The translations under genes and the position numbers were made by a program. A stretch of DNA of 64,000 bases from Brassica napus (taxonomy: Eukaryota; Streptophyta; Magnoliopsida; Brassicales; Brassicaceae): the NCBI RefSeq assembly GCF_020379485.1, contig NC_063452.1:29270770-29334769 (forward strand), in the 5' to 3' direction. Shown in pieces: positions 11,390-22,339 of this stretch. The notes under the pieces were generated by a model. The model was not told where the DNA came from. It searched no databases and saw nothing but the letters and a program-made list of their open reading frames with translations. Position 1 is the stretch's first letter; the number at the start of each line of letters is the position of its first letter.

Positions 11390-11682
11390 TGTTGGATAAT
11401 TCCAAGCTTGTGGAAACTTAACATATTATTACATGTTTAATATGTTAAGATAAACACAATAAAGAAACCTAGAAATAGAAAAAAGAAGTTTTTATTTAGG
11501 TTAGGTTTGTGTTTTCCATATTCTGCATGTTAAAGGGAATTGTTTTTCATATAAATAGAGATCCAATGGAGAGGTGTTCCATAAGATTGAAATAAAATCT
11601 AAGAGAAACATATTGAGAACTTTAGTTTTGAATAGTTTCTAAAGCTAATAAGAAAAATTGTTTTTATAATTCTTGTTTGTCA
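11390..11682 (+). repeat. 3' LTR of Copia element 1
   Basis: It begins TGTTGGATAATTCCAAGC directly after a purine-rich tract. It aligns with the 5' LTR up to about TTCTTGT, after which the two differ. The apparent end at CA 11681-11682 is provisional. Confidence 0.75.
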
Positions 11683-12221
11683 CTATTTACTGACGCCGGA
11701 CACTCCGTTGTTCATTATTTGGATGGCTGGTCAAATCGTTGGCGGCTTTTCATCTTCCTTCAAAGTATTTGTACTTTAACTCTTTGGATCTTTGGCTCAC
11801 AAGCCATATTTATCGCCAACTCTGCCCTGAGTCTCAAACTTGTCTCCTTCTTCAATTGAAAGAGACAAGCTCAAGCTAGGTTTCGTTTCTCCACTGTATT
11901 TTAACTTAAATCTTATTAATTCTCTATTGTAATCATCTCATTAGATTAGTAAATATAGTATGAGTAGTTGCAAGAATTAAGGGATTTACAAGAAAATTTG
12001 AGCTACAAAATACACATGATTTTACAAAGAGAATATCCACAATAAATATTTTTTTATCTATTATTAACCATGTCTTACATGTCCAAAGGTTTGAGCCAAC
12101 ATTACCTAGCCCAACCATCGCCTCCCCTCCACTCTCTCATGCATACCTTCTCACCATCGTCATGATTTTCCGTCGATGAGGCCCGATTCCAGCGTTTTGG
12201 ATTTTGGCTATCAGCTTCTTA
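11683..12221. other. Unassigned host sequence left of LINE 1
   Basis: No transposon match was recognised. On the minus strand a frame ending in TGA near 12137 (segment FKKLIAKIQNAGIGPHRRK) reads well across the LINE target site, but I could not find a convincing splice site joining it to the sequence at 21.6 kb. It may be part of a disrupted host gene on the minus strand. Nothing else is supported. Confidence 0.3.
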
Positions 12222-12450
12222 AAGTGGGCATACACGCCTACCATATACATTGTGGAAGAAAAACACACGCGCCTCACGCGGTAAATCCATTCTCTCCCAA
12301 AAAGGCGACAACGCTGTCCTCGTTCTCGCTCGTCCACCGGTGTCAAGCCAGACGGCGGAGCCCTAATCTAAACCCTTTTCCAGGCCCTCCCCACCTCATA
12401 GGGAAGAAAAAACCACCTAAGAAACCTTCACCAAAGAAAACCTCACAAAA

Positions 12451-13922
12451 AATGCCTTTTTCCATCTCCAGATCTCCTCCTGAAATTCCGGATTTAGGCT
12501 CGCCAGCCTCCATCGACCGTCGTTGTCGTCTCCGGAAGCCCCACCACCGACATTTCCCAAAGCGATTTGTCTGTAAACCATGAAGTCACTGTGACTCCTG
12601 TTATGGAAAATCCGAAACAGCTCTCAAGAAAAATGTTTATGTGCAGTTTCTCAACTAGGCATGGGCGTACGGGTCTTCGGGTCGGGTTCGAGCCGGTTCC
12701 TTTCGGGTCCGGGTCTTTTCGGATCCTAAATATTTAGACCCAATAGGTACTTAGAAATTTTCGGTTCGGGTTCGAGTCGGTTCTTCTCGGATCCGGGTCG
12801 TTTCGGGTCTATAATTAAAATACCCATAAAATACCCGTAATTTTCCGGGTCGATATCGGGTCCGGGTATTTAGGATCTGAAAAAGACATGATATACCCAA
12901 TTCCATCAACTTTAGTCAAATATTTCTCATATATATCTAAAATTTTACAAAACAACTTAAATAAAACTATTAATAATTAAAATAAAATATTTTAAAACTC
13001 TAAATTTTACATTTTAAAGCTTTATATTACTTTAAAAATATTAAAAAATAATAACAAATATTGCTAACAAAAGATATTTCAACTAAATCATAAAATAATA
13101 TATATAAAATAGAACACAAAAACTTCATAGTTTTAGATATACATGTTTTTAAGTCGGGTACAAATCGGTTCTTATCGGGTCGGGTCTATTCGGGTCGGTT
13201 CTTTTCGGGTCCGGGTCTATTCGGGTCGGTTCCTTTTCGGTTCCGGTTCTTTCGGGTAAAAAAAATTTAGACCCAAAAGGTACTTGTAACTTTTCGGTCC
13301 GGTTCCGGGTCGGGTATTTTTGGATCTGTTCCGGTTCGGGTCTTCGGGTCCAGGTTAAAATTTCCAGACCTATTCTCAACCAACCATACCAGAACAAACC
13401 AAACACTTTGTTCCTGCAACCGTCTCTCAAAAAGACAAAGCAGGTTCAAACCCACTCCACACCAATTCCGTGCTAGAACCAGATACTGAATCTTGGCGCA
13501 ATGTGGCAAAGGGCTCTCGACAACTCCAAAGAAAGGGAACACCTTTTACTCTTCCTTCCGGAGAAGCTTGTGTAAAAATTCCAAATTCGGTTATTGAGAA
13601 AAACCAGAAGTTTTGGAAATGCTTTATCTTAGGATAATTTTACTATGATCCACCGTCTTAAGGAACGATTCACAAGATAGTCAACGGTATTTGGAGTCGT
13701 TTTTACAAAGATATATCGGTGTCAAAGATGGAAGAAACACACATTTCTCTTCAGGATTCCAAATCACAGCACGAGAAATAGGGTTCTGATGCAAAGGCTT
13801 TGGCAGATTGAAGGTCAAACAATGTTTGTGGCAAAGTGACAGCCAGGAGTTGTCCCCACTAAAACTGAACTCACATAACCCTGGCTGGTCTTAGGAGATT
13901 TCAACCAAACCCTTGATCCAAC
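12451..13922 (+). pseudogene. LINE 1 ORF1 (DUF4283-like) and endonuclease snippet
   Basis: An ATG at 12451 begins a Pro/Ser-rich N-terminus. After the MITE at 12656-13372 the frames carry a DUF4283-type core: ACVKIPNSVIEKNQKFW, then IVNGIWS, and RNRVLMQRLWQIEGQTMF in a shifted frame. Several stops are present (13632 region, 13700s). It runs directly into the endonuclease words LVLGDFNQTLDP without the rest of that domain, so a deletion joins ORF1 to ORF2. ORF1 proteins bind LINE RNA; ORF2 supplies endonuclease and RT. Confidence 0.7.
12656..13372. mobile_element. hAT-type MITE with GGGTC/GGATCC repeats (717 bp)
   Basis: It begins TAGGCATGGGC and ends CCAGACCTA, giving short imperfect terminal inverted repeats starting TAGG. 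An exact 8-bp TSD TTCTCAAC lies at 12648-12655 and 13373-13380. Eight-base TSDs and TAGGSNTGGG-like ends are characteristic of plant hAT elements. Both subterminal regions are packed with TCGGGTCCGGGT and CGGTTC words in opposite arms around an AT-rich centre, as expected for clustered transposase-binding sites. It interrupts LINE ORF1. Confidence 0.9.
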
Positions 13923-13944
13923 AGAAGATTTCAACCAAACCCTT

Positions 13945-14761
13945 CCCCGGGTCTACTTGTAGGCCTTTATCGGATACAATATATCCTAAGAAGAGCACAT
14001 GATCGACTCCAAAGACACACTTATGGCGTGCTGCATACAGCTTCTCGCGACGAAGAACTTCTAAGACATCCCGCAGATGAGATAGATGGCTTGAAAAATC
14101 ATGGCTGAAGATCAAAATATCATCGAAGTAGACCACAACATATTTGCCTATAAAAGGACGAAAAGCTTGGTTCATAACTCTCATAAAAGTTCTCGGAGAA
14201 CGGCATCACAGTCCATTCAAAGAGTCCTTCTCGCGTCTTGAAAGCAGTTTTCCATTCATCGCCTGGTCGAATTCGAATTTGAAGGTAGCCACTCTTCAGA
14301 TCAAGTTTTCTAAATATTGTTGCCTTGCCGATTTGATCAAGAAGGTCATCCAGACGCAGGATAGGGAATCTATACCGAACTGTTATTTTGTTGATCGCAC
14401 GACTATCAACGCACATTCGCCATGATCCATCTTTCTTAGGGATGAGTAATTCTGGCACAGCAGCGGGACTTAAGCTTTCTCGCACATGACCCTTCTGGAG
14501 AAGCTCTTCAACTTGACGACGAAGTTCGTCATGTTCTTGAGGGCTCATGCGATAATGCGGTCTGTTGGGAAGAACAGCATTAGGGACCAGGTCAATATGA
14601 TGTTGTATGTCTCTTAACGGTGGGAGGTCGCTAGGCAGGTCGGTGGGGAAGACATCACTGAACTCTTGTAGCAATGGCATGAATGCTGATGAGGGTTTGG
14701 TTACTGAAGTTGTTGTTGCCGTCGATGCGACAAGGACCCAAAGTATATCAACATCGTGCAT
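13945..14761 (-). pseudogene. Gypsy reverse transcriptase, 5' part (minus strand)
   Basis: The upstream segment, about 14120-14761, carries [21 protein letters not shown], then [46 protein letters not shown] and [17 protein letters not shown]. These are standard Ty3/gypsy RT blocks. After a frameshift near 14190 the next segment contains [11 protein letters not shown], with the YFDD-type active site, and FLGYIVSDKGLQVDP before breaking off. The conserved MPFGL block is disrupted by the shift. The enzyme would have copied element RNA into DNA; here it is dead. Confidence 0.85.
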
Positions 14762-14827
14762 CTGCTTTTCAAAATCACTTTTGGGAAGCGTTAAAAGTGA
14801 ATTCGAAGTTGGTGTAGCTCCCTTGTT

Positions 14828-16454
14828 TTAATCACCACTAGACCGTGGACTAGATTTCGGTTGGTCTTTAGACGGAATCAATGTAATTGTACGATTGTCA
14901 AACACGAAGCTGTATGTGTTGGTCTTTCCACGATGAGTAGCATCACGATCAAATTGCCACGGTCTTCCTAACAATAAGTGGCAAGCATCCATAGGAATAA
15001 CGTCGCAGGTCACGGAGTCCTTATACGTGCCAATAGAGAATGAGACGAGAACTTGCTTTGAGACCGTGAGCTCGGTGCCATGTTTAAGCCAAGCAAGCGG
15101 ATAAGGCGAGGGATCGGGAACCACGGTGAGACCGAGTTTCTGGGAAGCTTCATATGACATGACATTAATGCAACTGCCCGAGTCAATAATCAGTTTACAG
15201 ACCCGTCCGTTGATGGTACATGTAGATCGAAACAAGTTGGTGCGCAGCCAAGACTCGTGAGAGGCTTTCGGGAGGAGACAATTGCGCAAGAGAACCAAGT
15301 TAAGGCCTGTATCTATCTGTATGATATCAATGTTTTCCTCAAAATCATCATACTTTGGCTCAGTATCCTCCTGAACTATTAGCCCCCTTAGTATTATTAC
15401 GACAAGCAGTTTGAATATGGCCACGTTCTCCACAAGTATAACAACGCAGAGCATTGGTTCGAGCTGGTCGAGAGTTAGCAATGGTATCGTTGTTTGCTGG
15501 TATTTTTGTTGCCTCCGTGTTCTGCAAAGCCGTGCCTTGTTGGCTGCTGTTATCGCCCTGCTGAAAACGTGTACGAGATGACGAAGTCCAAGAGGAACGA
15601 AGTTGCTGTTCCATTGATATGGCTCGTTGATGTGCTTCAGAAACAGAGGAAGGATTAAATTGGGCTAATGCCACTTGCAACTGTGAACGAAGGCCACTGA
15701 TAAACCGAGCAATGAGTTGTTGTTTGTTCTCGGCAGAAGGCATTCTAGCCGTCATATAGAAAAACTCCGTCGCATACTCATCAACTGAACGTGTCCCTTG
15801 ACCAAGATTTTGTAACTTGTTGTACAAGGTGCGTTCGTAGTTGAATGGTAGACAACTCCGACGCAGATGTTTAGTTAGACGCGCCCATGAGTTAATACGA
15901 GGTTTGTTCTCTTGTTGACGAGTCTCTTTGAGTTGTTGCCACCAAGCCATAGCTCATCCCTGGAATCGTGTTGCGACGAGAAGAACTCGTACGTCATCTG
16001 GTACTTGACGAAACTCAAGGATTTCTTCGACTATGTTCATCCAATCGATGAATTCTTCGGGGTTGAGAGTTCCTGAAAATTCTGGAATATTTGTTCGGAA
16101 GCTGGACTCCCAACGATTTGGAGGATTAGGTCATTGGTCCTGCTCCTCACGGTGATCATCGCGTCTGTCGGCATGGTTGTGACCACGACGATCACGTTGA
16201 TCGTGTACTTGAGCAGTGAACAAATTGTCGACCATGTCTTCTTCGTCTGATGCGTCAAGCTGTGCGTTGTGTTGCCTAGCTTGATGCTGGTGCTTATCTC
16301 GCGGAGCGTTCCGTCGTTCACGTTGAGCTTGGAGAACAGTGGTTAGGGTGTTTTCCACCTAAGTTTGGAACGCCGTTTGAATTCCTACTGTAAACGTCTC
16401 GAACATCTGGCGAATCTCTTCGAGCTGTTCGTCCGTCAACTTTCTTGGTGCCAT
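14828..16454 (-). pseudogene. Gypsy gag and aspartic protease (minus strand)
   Basis: The gag start codon is at 16454 (MAPRKLTDEQLEEI), 40 bases inside the primer site. The gag core includes EFSGTLNPEEFIDWMN and MAWWQQLKETR. Further on come a Gln/Ser-rich region and a zinc knuckle C-Y-T-C-G-E-R-G-H-I-Q-T-A-C (about 15410-15455). The protease segment 14828-15481 carries the active-site DSGS (LIIDSGSCINVMS) and LLLGRPWQFDRDA. In-frame stops occur near 16360, 16130 and 15950, and there is a frame change near 15400. Confidence 0.85.
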
Positions 16455-16838
16455 TGATCGTGTCTTAGATGAGAATCTAAAACGGAAGTCTCTGATACCA
16501 ACTGATAGAGTAACCGATAGAATAGGAACGCTTGTTTAGTCTGAGAATGCCCAAACGTGCCAATGAACTTGAATCCGTTGAGTTCAACCAATGAACTAGC
16601 CGTAATCAAGAGTTTAAAGCCAAAGCTCTGTTTTATAAATCAATAATAATGTGTCCCATACAAACCTAGAGAGCACTATATATATATAACAATAGGAAAA
16701 GACCTAAGTCCTTAAGGATTATGACCTAACATTATATCCATAAGTCTTAATTCTAATCTCATAAGTAAATAGGAAACTTAGAAATTATCTAGAATAAGAA
16801 TAATTAAGTAAAGGTAAAACCAAAACCGAAAAGGAAGT

Positions 16839-18778
16839 ATGATCCACGCTGCATCAGTTGGGTTGGGTTGTGTGTTGATGCAGGAAGACAAAGTAATTGC
16901 TTATGCATCAAGGCAACTCAGGAAGCATGAAGAGAACTACCCAACACATGATTTAGAAATGGCGGCAGTGGTGTTTGCATTAAGGATTTGGAGATCCTAC
17001 TTATATGGAGAAGTCGTGGAAGTATTCACAGATCATAAGAGTCTCAAATATTTGTTTACACAACCTGATCTGAACCTCGGACAAAGGCGATGGATGGAGT
17101 TTGTGGCAGATTACGACCTGAAGATTCAATATCATCCAGGCAAAGCTAATGTTGTCGCAGATGCACTAAGTCGTAGAAAGTTAGCGTCCGATGTTGGAAA
17201 GGAAGTGGAAGCATTATCAAGTGAAATCAAGTTGATGACTTTATGGGCAATTGAAGGGGAGCCAAGTGAACCTTTAGGCATACGTACCGTAAACCAGGCA
17301 GGTTTACTCGCACGGATCAGACAGGAGCAACAACGTGATGAGAAGGTAAAAGGAATCATCACAGAAGTTAAAAATAAAGAAGCTCCAAACGCAAGTGGCT
17401 ATCATGTGGCGGCAGATGGCACACTATTACTTAATGGGAAGATATCAGTACCACAGGGAGAAGGGCTGCGAGGTTAGATGTTGAAGTCGGCGCACCACTC
17501 GTTACTCAGCACCCATCCTGGGAGTACGAAAATGTACCGAGATATCCGAAGGTATTATCATTGGCCAAGAATGAAGAAATCAGTGGCGCGATGGGTGGCT
17601 CAATATCAAACTTGTCAACAAGTCAAAGTCGAGCATCAGATTCCAGGAGGGTTGTTACAAAGCTTACCAGTACCTCAGTGGAAATGGGATTCCATATCCA
17701 TGGATTTCATCACTGGGTTACCCCCGGCTCGAGGACGTTCAAATAATGCAATATGGGTGATTGTCGACAGACTGACGAAGGTGGTGCACTTGTTACCCAT
17801 GAAGGAAATAGATAAGGTAGAAGTATTGGCAGAGATGTATGTGGACCAAATTGTGAGGTTGCATGGTGTGCCAACAGATATAGTCTCCGATCGAGATCCT
17901 AGATTCACCTCAAATTTTTGGAAGCGTTACAAGAAGCAGTGGGAACTAAGTTATTCATAAGCACCACGTATCATCCCGAGACAGACGGACAAACCGAAAG
18001 AACCATTCGCACCATAGAAGATATGATGCGAATGTGTATATTGGATTGGGCGGGAAGCTGGGAAAATCATTTACCATTAATCAAATTCCCCTACAACAAC
18101 AGCTTTCATTCTAGCATAGGTATGGCACCATATGAGGCGCTTTATGGGAGGCCTTGCAAAACACCTTTATGCTGGACCGAAGTTGGAGAAAGAAGAGAGT
18201 TTAGACCCAAAATTGTAGAAGAGACGAGGAAAAAGTTGGAGATCATTCAAACCAATATAAAGAAAGCGCAGGATAGACAAAAGAAGTACGCTGATCAATC
18301 AAGGAGAGAAATGGTGTTCAGTATTGGTGATTGGGTTTATCTGAAAGTGTCAGCTCAAAAAGGAAAGGACCGATTTGGGAAGGTCGGGAAACTAGCGGTA
18401 AGATTCATTGGGCCTTACCTGATCATACAACGAATCGGAGATGTTGCTTACCGCCTCAACCTACCTGAAGAGATGCAAATACATCTGGTATTTCACGTAT
18501 CAATGCTACGGAAGCATGTTCATGATCCCAACACTATTGAGACAGAGCAAATCGAAAACCTGCAAACAAACCTCACTTATCCAGAGGGACCAATCCGAAT
18601 AGGTGAACGTCGGATACGAAGATTGAAGAATCGAGAAATTCCTCAAGTCCAAGTTTTCTTGGGTAAGCGGAACCGTGTAGTTGTGACCTGGGAGGATGAA
18701 TCAAGATTCAAAGTGTTGCATCCAGAGTTCTTCCACGAAGATGAAGTAATAAAAGAAGGGGGATCACCGGATCCTTAG
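16839..18778 (+). pseudogene. Gypsy RNase H and integrase (+ strand)
   Basis: RNase H reads [20 protein letters not shown], then [13 protein letters not shown] and [14 protein letters not shown]. After an in-frame TAG at 17476-17478 the H2C2 zinc-binding region follows ([24 protein letters not shown]). The integrase core has [24 protein letters not shown] and, after a frameshift near 17930, [20 protein letters not shown] with the catalytic Glu. Then come [18 protein letters not shown], the GPY-like segment [18 protein letters not shown] and a chromodomain-like end ([17 protein letters not shown]). Only two visible breaks make it the best preserved pol segment in the window after Copia 1 integrase. 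Confidence 0.9.
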
Positions 18779-18815
18779 AGAATTCGGGGACGAATTCTAA
18801 TAAAGGGAGGAGGAT

Positions 18816-20964
18816 GTAATAAAACCCGTCTTAAAAAAAAAAAAAAAACCTAATTTCGGTTTTATGGAATTTCTCAGGGAAGCCGAAGGCTCAGGAAATT
18901 TTTATCCTCAAGGTTAAGGTTAGTCTGGAGTCTATTAAAAATATTCAGCTCATCAGATTGGGAACGGAAAAATATTCGGGATTGATTGCGGGACGAAAAT
19001 TCACCAGAAGGACCGAAATCGCGCAAATCGACCGAGAAGCTCGAGGTGGCTTGATCTAAGTGATCAGGACGTGGTGTCAACCATTTAACCTGCTGATTGT
19101 CAACACAAGAAGGAGATGTAGACGCGCATGAAGCAGTTCCATGCAGCTCGACACACAGAAGCACGAGAAGTCGCAGTACCTGTGATCTGCGCATACGAAC
19201 TGACATGCAGAGGCCCGTGTGTCGCGACGGATGAACCCCAGACATTCTGAGAGCTATGTGGACGTGGTGGTGTCTCCTGGAATGTAAAGGAGGCATGCAA
19301 CAGGGCATGTGGACCCCCATGTGTCGCCACACATGCAGGACGACACACAGGCGATCGGGTGGCTCATTCTTATTGGCTGGAAACTTCTATATATACCCAG
19401 CCACCCTTCACCATTTTTACTCATCTCATTCCATAGAAACTAAAGCAAAACATAACTAGAGAGAGAGAGAGAGAAAAAGAAGTGAGGTGCTTTAGAAGTA
19501 TAGACATTTCCGAAGACCGATAAACTACCGGGAAGTTCCGAAAGACTGTCCAGAAGTGAAAGAAGGTTGTTTTCGAGTTCTGATCAGTCCAGACCAGTCC
19601 ATTCAAGACATCGACGTTAGACTTTGGGATTTAACATCACGGTACCAAAACGAAGATTTGGAGGGGAGAAAAAGGGTTTGGTCAACATCTGGAATCAAAT
19701 AGTCGAGCCACATCGCTTAATCACTATGAGTCACGGTTAATTGTTTGTTAACGAATTTTTAATGCAGGTTTCTGACATCGGAGACGGCTTCCGATCTAGG
19801 ATAGCCGGACCGGTCTAGGTGTCAGTTTGTGGATCCGAGGCTTGAGACGATGTCTAGGATATGTGGATAGCAAGACTAGTCTAAGCACCCGAGTTATTGT
19901 GATTGTGTGATTATTATATGTTGTTATGGTATGTACCTCGTGTTGGTATTATTGTGTGAGAACCTCCTGGTGGTTCTACTAGTAGTTTTCAGGTCATTGC
20001 TTCCTCAAATGGTACCACTAAACCGGTCGTGGTCCGGAAAGTGGTGGGCTCGGTTTAACTTGGCTTGATCACCAAGGGCGAGTGTCACATGTGGATGTGA
20101 CAGCCCCCAGCGAGTCCGATAGAGGACCGGGGCACGGCGATTCTGATTGAGGACCGTGACCGGGCGATTCCCGAGCGCCTACGCCTGTGTGGTGTAATAG
20201 TGAAGGGATTGCGGTGTGCCTTATGTGGAGGAAGAATGATTCTGATGGGCCCTAGGAGTATATATATATATATGGTTGATTGATGTGACACTCATAAAGA
20301 GTGTTTTGATTTATTATGGTTTAATGCTTTATTGCTTTAATCGGTTATGCTTTATTATCTTGAATATTGATTGTTGATCTACCCCGTCTTGCTTGTGTTT
20401 GGGGTTGGGTTTAGAATGACGGGTAGTTGTATATGCTAGATAGGGAACCCTGGTTCACTGAGTGAAACTAGTTCACTCACTCCTCACACCCTTTTGCAGG
20501 TGACCAGTAGAAAGGACCATAGCGCTCGCGGAACTGTAGGAGCTGGTGTAGATTGGACATCTTTTGCTAAAGACTCGTTTTCAAGATATATGAATGTATG
20601 TTTTACTTTCGGCTGCGTCCATGGACCCTATGTATAATATTTTGGGCTTGTGAACTTCATGTGTTATATATATGAAATAAAGTATGTTTTATATTCGTGA
20701 CGTGTTGAATCTGATATTAGGTTACTCCAACCTAACACAACTCTATGATTTGGTACGAGTTGCAAAGCCTTAGGCCAAAGATTAGAGGAAACGAGTTTTG
20801 AATGGATATTCTGGGTTACAGAATTATGTTTGTGACTTGGAAAGTCTATTCTCAACCCGTTGTGACACTTCTGGACTTGGCAGAGGAAGGTCATTCGGGC
20901 ATGTTCTTGTTTGATTGTTACCCGGCCGACTGACCGATGTCTAAAACGGTTTGGTGGTGTTACA
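18816..20964 (+). repeat. 3' LTR of the Tekay-like gypsy element
   Basis: It starts TGTAATAAAACCC after the purine tract AAAGGGAGGAGGA and ends GGTGTTACA. At 2149 bp it is a long LTR. It includes an A-run, a TATATATACCC box near 19389-19398 followed about 60 bases later by a (GA)n run (19459-19473), which may be the promoter and 5' leader of the element. No second copy of this LTR is in the window. Confidence 0.75.
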
Positions 20965-21575
20965 AAGGAACTGTTCCAAAACATGCCTTCCATATGTGGA
21001 TTGCAAACTAAGATAGGATGCTAACAAGAGCCAGACTTGCTTCTTGGGGAATTCCCATACCAACTCACTGCTGTCTTTGCTCCCAAGCTCCTGGAGATAG
21101 AGATCATTTATTCCTAACCTGTGAATATAGTGCTGTCATTTGGAAATGGCTTCTGCTCAAACTTCATCCTTCAGGGAGGATATTTAATAACTGGCATGAG
21201 CTTCTTTCATGGTTAAAATCCGATAGCCAACAAGCTCCAGCAATTCTCCGTTGTCTGGTGGTCCACACAACCATATACCATCTGTGGAAACAGAGAAAAA
21301 AATGTCCTCTTCAACAGCACTCACATCTCACCGGAATCGATACTTAAGTGCATAGACCGGGACATTCGCAACACGATTCACGCAAGAAACAGGAGGAAGA
21401 AGTTTCTCAACTTTCTATCTCTTTGGAGTCACTGATGCTTTCATCACCACCACAAATGTAACCTAGTTGTTTCTCTGTTTTTCCTTTTTCGCCGGAGAAG
21501 CAATTTTAGATTAGTGTTTCTACTCATGTAAAAACTCTTTATTCATTTATGATATTAACATCTTTAGCAAAAAAC
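20965..21575 (+). pseudogene. LINE 1 ORF2 C-terminus (RT zinc-binding domain) and 3' tail
   Basis: The translation reads PKHAFHMWIAN, a stop, then DRMLTRARLASWGIPIPTHC, C-L-C, DRDHLFLTCEYSAVIW: the zf-RVT domain found near the end of plant LINE ORF2. After a shift near 21297 the frame continues as SILKCIDRDIRNTIHARN and ends KKFLNFLSLWSH-stop at about 21436. About 140 bases of 3' UTR end in an A-rich tail before the TSD. It is the 3' partner of the ORF1 part at 12.2-13.9 kb. Confidence 0.85.
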
Positions 21576-21587
21576 AAGTGGGCATAC

Positions 21588-22339
21588 GTGTTAATTTATT
21601 TCAACACCAAGACCTTATTTAGATTTGCCTCAATTCAATCCTAACATGTTTGTAAAGAAACTAGAAACACTAACCTTGATCCATGCTTGGATGCAATCCC
21701 ACCAATTGATGTTCTCCTCTTTAACCTTCTCCTTTTGGTGATTTCCTTGATGGATAAGAAATCTCAAACCATCTTTAATCTCTCTTGTTGATAATCAGTA
21801 TTATTATTATGTGTTTAGAAAGATTCTCGCCTTTTCTTACGTGAGTTAAAGACGATGCACGAGGCCTTTTATATTAGTCAAAGGATTGTGTGTGTTAAGC
21901 AACACAACTCTCCAACATAACTCTTTGATATAATAACCGTACCACAACGTATACTCATATATGTTATATACCATTATTTAATATATATAACATATATGTA
22001 TATAATTATGAGATTTAGGACATTTATAATTATAAGGTAAAGTAGGAGGGTTATCAATACATTCAGATTCTAATTCATTAATCGAAACCGATCCATCACG
22101 GTATCGCCTTATATTAGAATCTAAAAACATTAATATGAACTTGAACTTTATATTAAACCAATAGATACAAAGGTCAGATAGGATATAAAATAATCTTACA
22201 ATACGAGCCCAATACAAATATCATTGGTCACCTTCTCATCGTATTAGTTTCACAGTCCACTTGTGTTTGAGGAGTTTGGTCTCCTTGGCTAGCTCTCTAT
22301 AGATTACAAGTGGGTTCACTGTGATATTTATCGAAACAG
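21588..22339 (-). other. Host-like region with a possible minus-strand exon
   Basis: A 54-codon open stretch (21794-21630, minus) has codon variety unlike AT-rich noise and includes KDGLRFLIHQGNHQKEK and WWDCIQAWIK. The latter is followed by a possible donor AAG|GTTAGT. Codons before it run into a stop unless an intron ends at ...CAACAAG. I do not recognise the protein. The rest, to 22339, is AT-rich with no signal. Confidence 0.3.

Larger units (their letters stand above)
5472..11682 (+). mobile_element. Ty1/Copia LTR retrotransposon 1 (degenerate)
   Basis: Two similar LTRs beginning TGTTGGATAATTCC flank a gag-pol region in Copia order (gag, protease, integrase, RT, RNase H). The 5' LTR is about 5472-5777. 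A primer-binding site TGGTATCAGAGC (initiator tRNA-Met type) is at 5779-5790. The purine tract is AATTAAGGGGGTGAA just before the 3' LTR at 11390. The 3' LTR ends near 11682; its last bases no longer match the 5' LTR and I could not find a TSD, so that end may be eroded. The leader is interrupted by a solo LTR of another family (5844-7278). Several stops and frameshifts in gag-pol mean it cannot make its own proteins. Confidence 0.9.
13945..16838 (-). mobile_element. Ty3/gypsy fragment: LTR, gag, protease and part of RT
   Basis: Read on the minus strand, the order is an LTR ending CTCTATCA (end at 16503), a tRNA-Met primer site TGGTATCAGAG just inside (about 16490-16500), gag, aspartic protease and the first part of RT. 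The fragment stops abruptly at about 13945, where an 18-bp repeat of GATTTCAACCAAACCCTT (13897-13914 and 13927-13944) marks the joint with the LINE. RNase H, integrase and the other LTR are missing. The LTR occupies roughly 16503-16838; its outer end is not clear. This LTR differs from that of the + strand gypsy next to it, so the two are separate elements. Confidence 0.85.
16839..20964 (+). mobile_element. Ty3/gypsy fragment: RNase H, integrase, 3' LTR (Tekay-like)
   Basis: The fragment starts inside RNase H, with no LTR, gag, protease or RT upstream. It continues through integrase and a chromodomain-like tail to TAG 18776-18778. A purine tract near 18804-18815 and a 2.15-kb LTR (TGTAATAAAACCC ... 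GGTGTTACA) follow. The long LTR, TGTAAT/TTACA ends and the C-terminal integrase tail suggest a chromovirus of the Tekay type. The LTR end abuts LINE 1 sequence at 20965. The missing 5' half means the target duplication cannot be tested. Confidence 0.85.
12234..21575 (+). mobile_element. LINE retrotransposon 1, interrupted and internally deleted
   Basis: A 12-bp direct repeat AAGTGGGCATAC occurs at 12222-12233 and 21576-21587. The right copy follows a 3' tail ending in CATCTTTAGCAAAAAAC, the typical plant LINE end. Between the copies, same-strand LINE parts remain. They are ORF1 with a DUF4283-like segment (about 12451-13890), a snippet of the endonuclease (WLVLGDFNQTLDP, about 13884-13922), and the ORF2 C-terminal reverse-transcriptase zinc-binding domain plus tail (20965-21575). 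The middle is replaced by a hAT MITE and two Ty3/gypsy fragments. The TSD links two pieces 7 kb apart into one ancient insertion. Confidence 0.8.

Noticed and set aside
13945..20964. Single gypsy element with an inverted 5' half
   Set aside because: LTR termini differ (TGATAGAG/CTATCA type against TGTAAT/TTACA type), so two families are involved.
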